Positions 31,052-31,651 of a DNA stretch of 31,651 nt are shown here, piece by piece. Made by a program: the position numbers and the translations under genes. The notes beneath the pieces were generated by a model. It did no database searches. It was not told where the DNA came from and worked only from the letters and a program-made list of their open reading frames with translations. Within the stretch, counting starts at the first letter, position 1. Each line of letters starts with the position of its first letter. This stretch comes from Pseudomonadota bacterium (lineage in GTDB: Bacteria > Pseudomonadota > Alphaproteobacteria > Rhizobiales > Beijerinckiaceae), in NCBI GenBank assembly GCA_023393655.1, contig JAEWKP010000233.1, positions 1 through 31,651 on the forward strand, written 5' to 3'.

Positions 31052-31651
31052 ATGACCATCTCGCGCCGCACCCTGCTCCAGGCAACAGCCGCCGCTTCCG
31101 CCATCGGCACCTTCCATATCGGCCGTGCCAACGCGCAGTCTGCCGAGTTCACCTATAAATACGCCAACAACCTGCCCGTCGCGCACCCGATGAACACGCG
31201 CGCCAACGAAGCCGTGGCCAAGATCAAGGAAGAGACCAAGGGCCGCGTCGACATCCAGATCTTCCCGAACAACCAGCTCGGCTCCGACACCGACATGCTG
31301 AGCCAGGTCCGCTCGGGCGGCGTCGAGTTCTTCACGCTCTCGCCGCTGATCCTCTCGACCCTGGTCGCCAACGCCTCGCTCTCCGGCATCGGCTTCGCCT
31401 TCCCGAACTATGATGCGGTCTGGAAGGCGATGGACGGCGAGCTCGGGACTTACGTCCGCGGCCAGATCAACAAGGCCAATCTCGTCGTCATGGACAAGAT
31501 CTGGGATAACGGCTTCCGCCAGATCACCTCGTCCAAGGGCCCGGTCAATACGCCCGACGACCTCAAGGGCTTCAAGATCCGCGTGCCGGTCTCCCCGCTC
31601 TGGACCTCGATGTTCACGGCCTTCCAGTCGGCCCCGGCCTCGATCAACTTC
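31052..31651 (+). CDS. TRAP transporter solute-binding protein, DctP type (3' end missing)
   Basis: The first 200 residues of a periplasmic TRAP binding protein of usual length about 330; the window ends inside it. A twin-arginine-like start (MTISRRTLLQATAAASAIG) ends near ANAQS, the likely signal cleavage site. The mature part has FTYKYANNLPVAHPMNTRANEAVAKIKEET and IFPNNQLGSDTDMLSQVRSGGVEFF. GFKIRVP carries the Arg that in the family binds the substrate carboxylate. AAGGAG lies 9 bases before the ATG. It works with the DctQM permease encoded just upstream. Confidence 0.93.
   Translation, partial: MTISRRTLLQATAAASAIGTFHIGRANAQSAEFTYKYANNLPVAHPMNTRANEAVAKIKEETKGRVDIQIFPNNQLGSDTDMLSQVRSGGVEFFTLSPLILSTLVANASLSGIGFAFPNYDAVWKAMDGELGTYVRGQINKANLVVMDKIWDNGFRQITSSKGPVNTPDDLKGFKIRVPVSPLWTSMFTAFQSAPASINF

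Overview
The window is GC-rich DNA from an alphaproteobacterium, most likely of the order Hyphomicrobiales. The genus is a guess (something Bosea-like), made from overall character and not from a search. The evidence for the class is the gene content: a DUF1013/TrcR cell-cycle regulator, a DUF1465/RcdA-type protein, a DUF1192 protein, a split pntAA-pntAB-pntB transhydrogenase preceded by an aa3-type cytochrome oxidase subunit IV gene, and a cysteine-free L31. Coding density is high. I saw no rRNA, tRNA, CRISPR array, phage gene or transposase.

Bases 1-13,000 are mostly housekeeping. They hold the start of an ABC exporter (minus strand), rpmE with a long structured leader and a strong terminator, the RcdA-like gene, a possible small RNA, DUF1192, a PIG3-type quinone oxidoreductase, TrcR followed by an MBL-fold hydrolase, propionyl-CoA synthetase prpE, a TauE/SafE permease, a DmdB-like acyl-CoA ligase, a YidB-like protein, a GlsB/YeaQ membrane protein, two divergent DUF465 genes and purE-purK.

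Bases 13,600-21,400 hold rpsU, a TPR lipoprotein, a membrane-anchored alpha/beta hydrolase, the coxIV-pntAA-pntAB-pntB operon, a small Gly/Asp-rich protein and an ABC1/UbiB-type kinase.

Bases 21,460-31,651 look like an accessory catabolic region. On the minus strand, a BKACE (DUF849) gene overlaps a peptidase T gene, and a divergent acyl-CoA synthetase lies beside them. Then comes a minus-strand operon, iclR - acyl-CoA ligase - tandem-PPC protein, whose genes all overlap by 4 bp. It is divergent from a TRAP transporter (fused DctQM, then a DctP cut by the window edge). My inference is that the TRAP system imports a carboxylate, the ligase makes its CoA ester, and IclR controls the locus. The substrate cannot be read from the sequence.

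The most unusual non-coding signals are: two intergenic elements with the same three-arm cloverleaf skeleton but different arm sequences; a candidate minus-strand sRNA with anti-Shine-Dalgarno motifs; a terminator-like structure in the rpmE leader; and a 14-base sequence containing the palindrome TTTGCGCAAA, found upstream of prpE and in the BKACE/acyl-CoA synthetase intergenic region.
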